From the NCBI GenBank assembly GCA_004555915.1, contig SFJM01000113.1, forward strand, positions 1-6,155: a DNA stretch of 6,155 nt. The letters run 5' to 3'. Of the stretch, positions 5,842 through 6,155 are shown in pieces (the stretch's first letter is position 1; the number at the start of each line of letters is the position of its first letter). A program made the position numbers and the translations under genes. The notes under the pieces are model-generated. The model had not been told where the DNA came from and searched no databases. It was given only the letters and a program-made list of their open reading frames with translations. This stretch comes from Clostridiales bacterium. GTDB lineage: Bacteria > Bacillota > Clostridia > Oscillospirales > Butyricicoccaceae.

Positions 5842-5992
5842 CAAATCCCACCAAATTTGTAGAAAAGTACAGAATGGTGAGGGTTTATTCCCCATGAAGA
5901 TTTTTACCGCCCCGCAACACACCCGATTTGTTTTGCCGCCGTTTCACCCGACAAAATTTTTCGCCTGTCTTGCAGGGCGGTATTTTTCTTTT
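5842..5992 (+). ncRNA. Candidate structured leader/small RNA, copy 2
   Basis: Counterpart of the copy-1 RNA. Long-stem arms are at 5906-5917 and 5970-5981, and the alternative local hairpin at 5962-5979; all are unchanged. Differences fall outside the stems: the 5' third, three bases between the arms, and the T-tract. That pattern is what is expected of a structured RNA, though two copies are too few to show covariation. Confidence 0.45.
5906..5992 (+). terminator. Intrinsic terminator/attenuator-like structure, copy 2
   Basis: The same stem as copy 1 followed by ATTTTTCTTTT (5982-5992), a somewhat better T-tract. It could end transcripts of the ART-like gene and attenuate transcription from the copy-2 promoter. 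Confidence 0.5.
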
Positions 5993-6127
5993 GGGAAGCT
6001 GAACCTTGAATTCTTCATAAGCCGTCTGAACGAGATACTGCGCCATGACCTCACACTTTCTGTGGGCGAGCCGGACAACGCCGCTGCAAAACAGGGGCAG
6101 GAACTGCGTTCGGTGTGAACGGTGACC
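5993..6127. other. Gap after leader copy 2, no confident gene
   Basis: Open frames exist on both strands: a plus frame continuing from the element to a TGA at 6116-6118, ending QGQELRSV, and a minus frame with ATG at 6046 (MAQYLVQTAYEEF) that ends inside the repeat. Neither has a convincing start or ribosome binding site. Small inverted repeats GCAG/CTGC (6097-6107) and CGTTC/GAACG (6107-6121) are present. The shared CAGGAACTGCG suggests that the family of leader-linked sequences extends past the 235-bp core and that copy 1 lacks the intervening bases. Confidence 0.3.
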
Positions 6128-6155
6128 ATGAGCAGGGGCTTTGCCTTTTCACACG
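6128..6155 (+). CDS. Possible start of a downstream gene (partial)
   Basis: ATG at 6128 opens MSRGFAFSH and runs off the window. It lies 135 bp after leader copy 2, and its context (CAGGAACTGCG about 30 bp upstream, then ACCATGA) parallels the sequence before the ART-like gene (CAGGAACTGCG at 5031, ACCATGA at 5055-5061). No strong ribosome binding site is visible and only nine codons can be read, so this is a weak call. Confidence 0.2.

Larger units (their letters stand above)
5758..5992 (+). repeat. Duplicated 235-bp leader element, copy 2
   Basis: Second copy of the element at 4790-5024, starting 21 bp after the stop of the ART-like gene. Promoter boxes, both stem arms and the CACCCGA pairs are unchanged. 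The copy-1 inverted repeat CTCGCCGT/ACGGCGAG is not kept here (CGCCCTGC against ATGGTGAG), so that pairing is probably not important. The T-rich end reads TATTTTTCTTTT. It faces a different downstream sequence from copy 1, and could also serve as the terminator of the ART-like gene. Confidence 0.9.

Noticed and set aside
4790..5992. Insertion sequence or composite transposon bounded by the 235-bp repeats
   Set aside because: No transposase, no terminal inverted repeats and no evident target-site duplication; each repeat has its own promoter and terminator-like end.
4790..5992. CRISPR array or retron
   Set aside because: Only two long repeats with a gene between them, no short repeat-spacer pattern and no reverse transcriptase gene in the window.
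5885..6046. Minus-strand 53-codon ORF starting MAQYLVQTAYEEF
   Set aside because: The N-terminus looks protein-like, but the start has only a poorly spaced GAGG and the second half is the reverse of the conserved RNA element. Not supported as a gene.
5807..6118. Open frame of 103 codons through leader copy 2 into the following gap
   Set aside because: Same TTG at the -35 box, and the C-terminal part is unrelated to the copy-1 frame except for QELR. Kept only as a possible remnant.

Overview
The window looks like an accessory island in a Gram-positive gut bacterium. Strong AAAGGAGG-type ribosome binding sites, overlapping genes, mid-range GC and the protein flavour point to Bacillota, perhaps the Ruminococcaceae/Oscillospiraceae. 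That placement is an impression; no marker gene is present.

Left two-thirds (1-4690, minus strand): one compact operon read right to left encodes a restriction-modification-like system. A sigma70-type promoter (4651-4679), enclosed by an 8-bp inverted repeat, drives three overlapping genes. The first (4617-3679) is the N-terminal half of an adenine-specific DNA methyltransferase, with the FTP motif, an SCGEAP motif I, a motif II-like segment and a CPGC knuckle, but no catalytic NPPY. The second (3692-735) fuses an N-terminal GIY-YIG/T5orf172-like nuclease domain to a complete SF2 DEAH helicase. The third (745 to beyond base 1) begins almost directly with NPPY and carries the catalytic and target-recognition half of the methyltransferase. 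The methyltransferase is therefore split between motifs II and IV, with the nuclease-helicase gene in the gap. The junctions overlap by 14 and 11 bp, so the three proteins are probably made together and work as one complex. The third gene is clearly more AT-rich than the helicase gene, which suggests a mosaic origin.

Right third (4690-6155, plus strand): a 235-bp element occurs twice (4790-5024 and 5758-5992, exactly 968 bp apart, about 90% identical, no net indels). Each copy holds a promoter-like TTGACG-N17-TACCCT and, about 70 bp further on, a 12-bp long-range stem or a shorter alternative hairpin that runs into a T-rich tract. It looks like a structured leader/attenuator RNA or small RNA. 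The short reading frame inside it differs between copies only by amino-acid-changing substitutions, so protein coding is unlikely. Copy 1 precedes a 218-residue protein with ADP-ribosyltransferase-like R / S-x-S / E-x-E motifs (5081-5737). Copy 2 precedes sequence running off the window. The same leader before different cargo suggests a cassette arrangement.

The two halves diverge from about 4650-4840. The most notable candidates are the split-methyltransferase/GIY-YIG-helicase system and the duplicated leader element with its ART-like cargo. No tRNA, rRNA, CRISPR array, transposase or integrase was seen.
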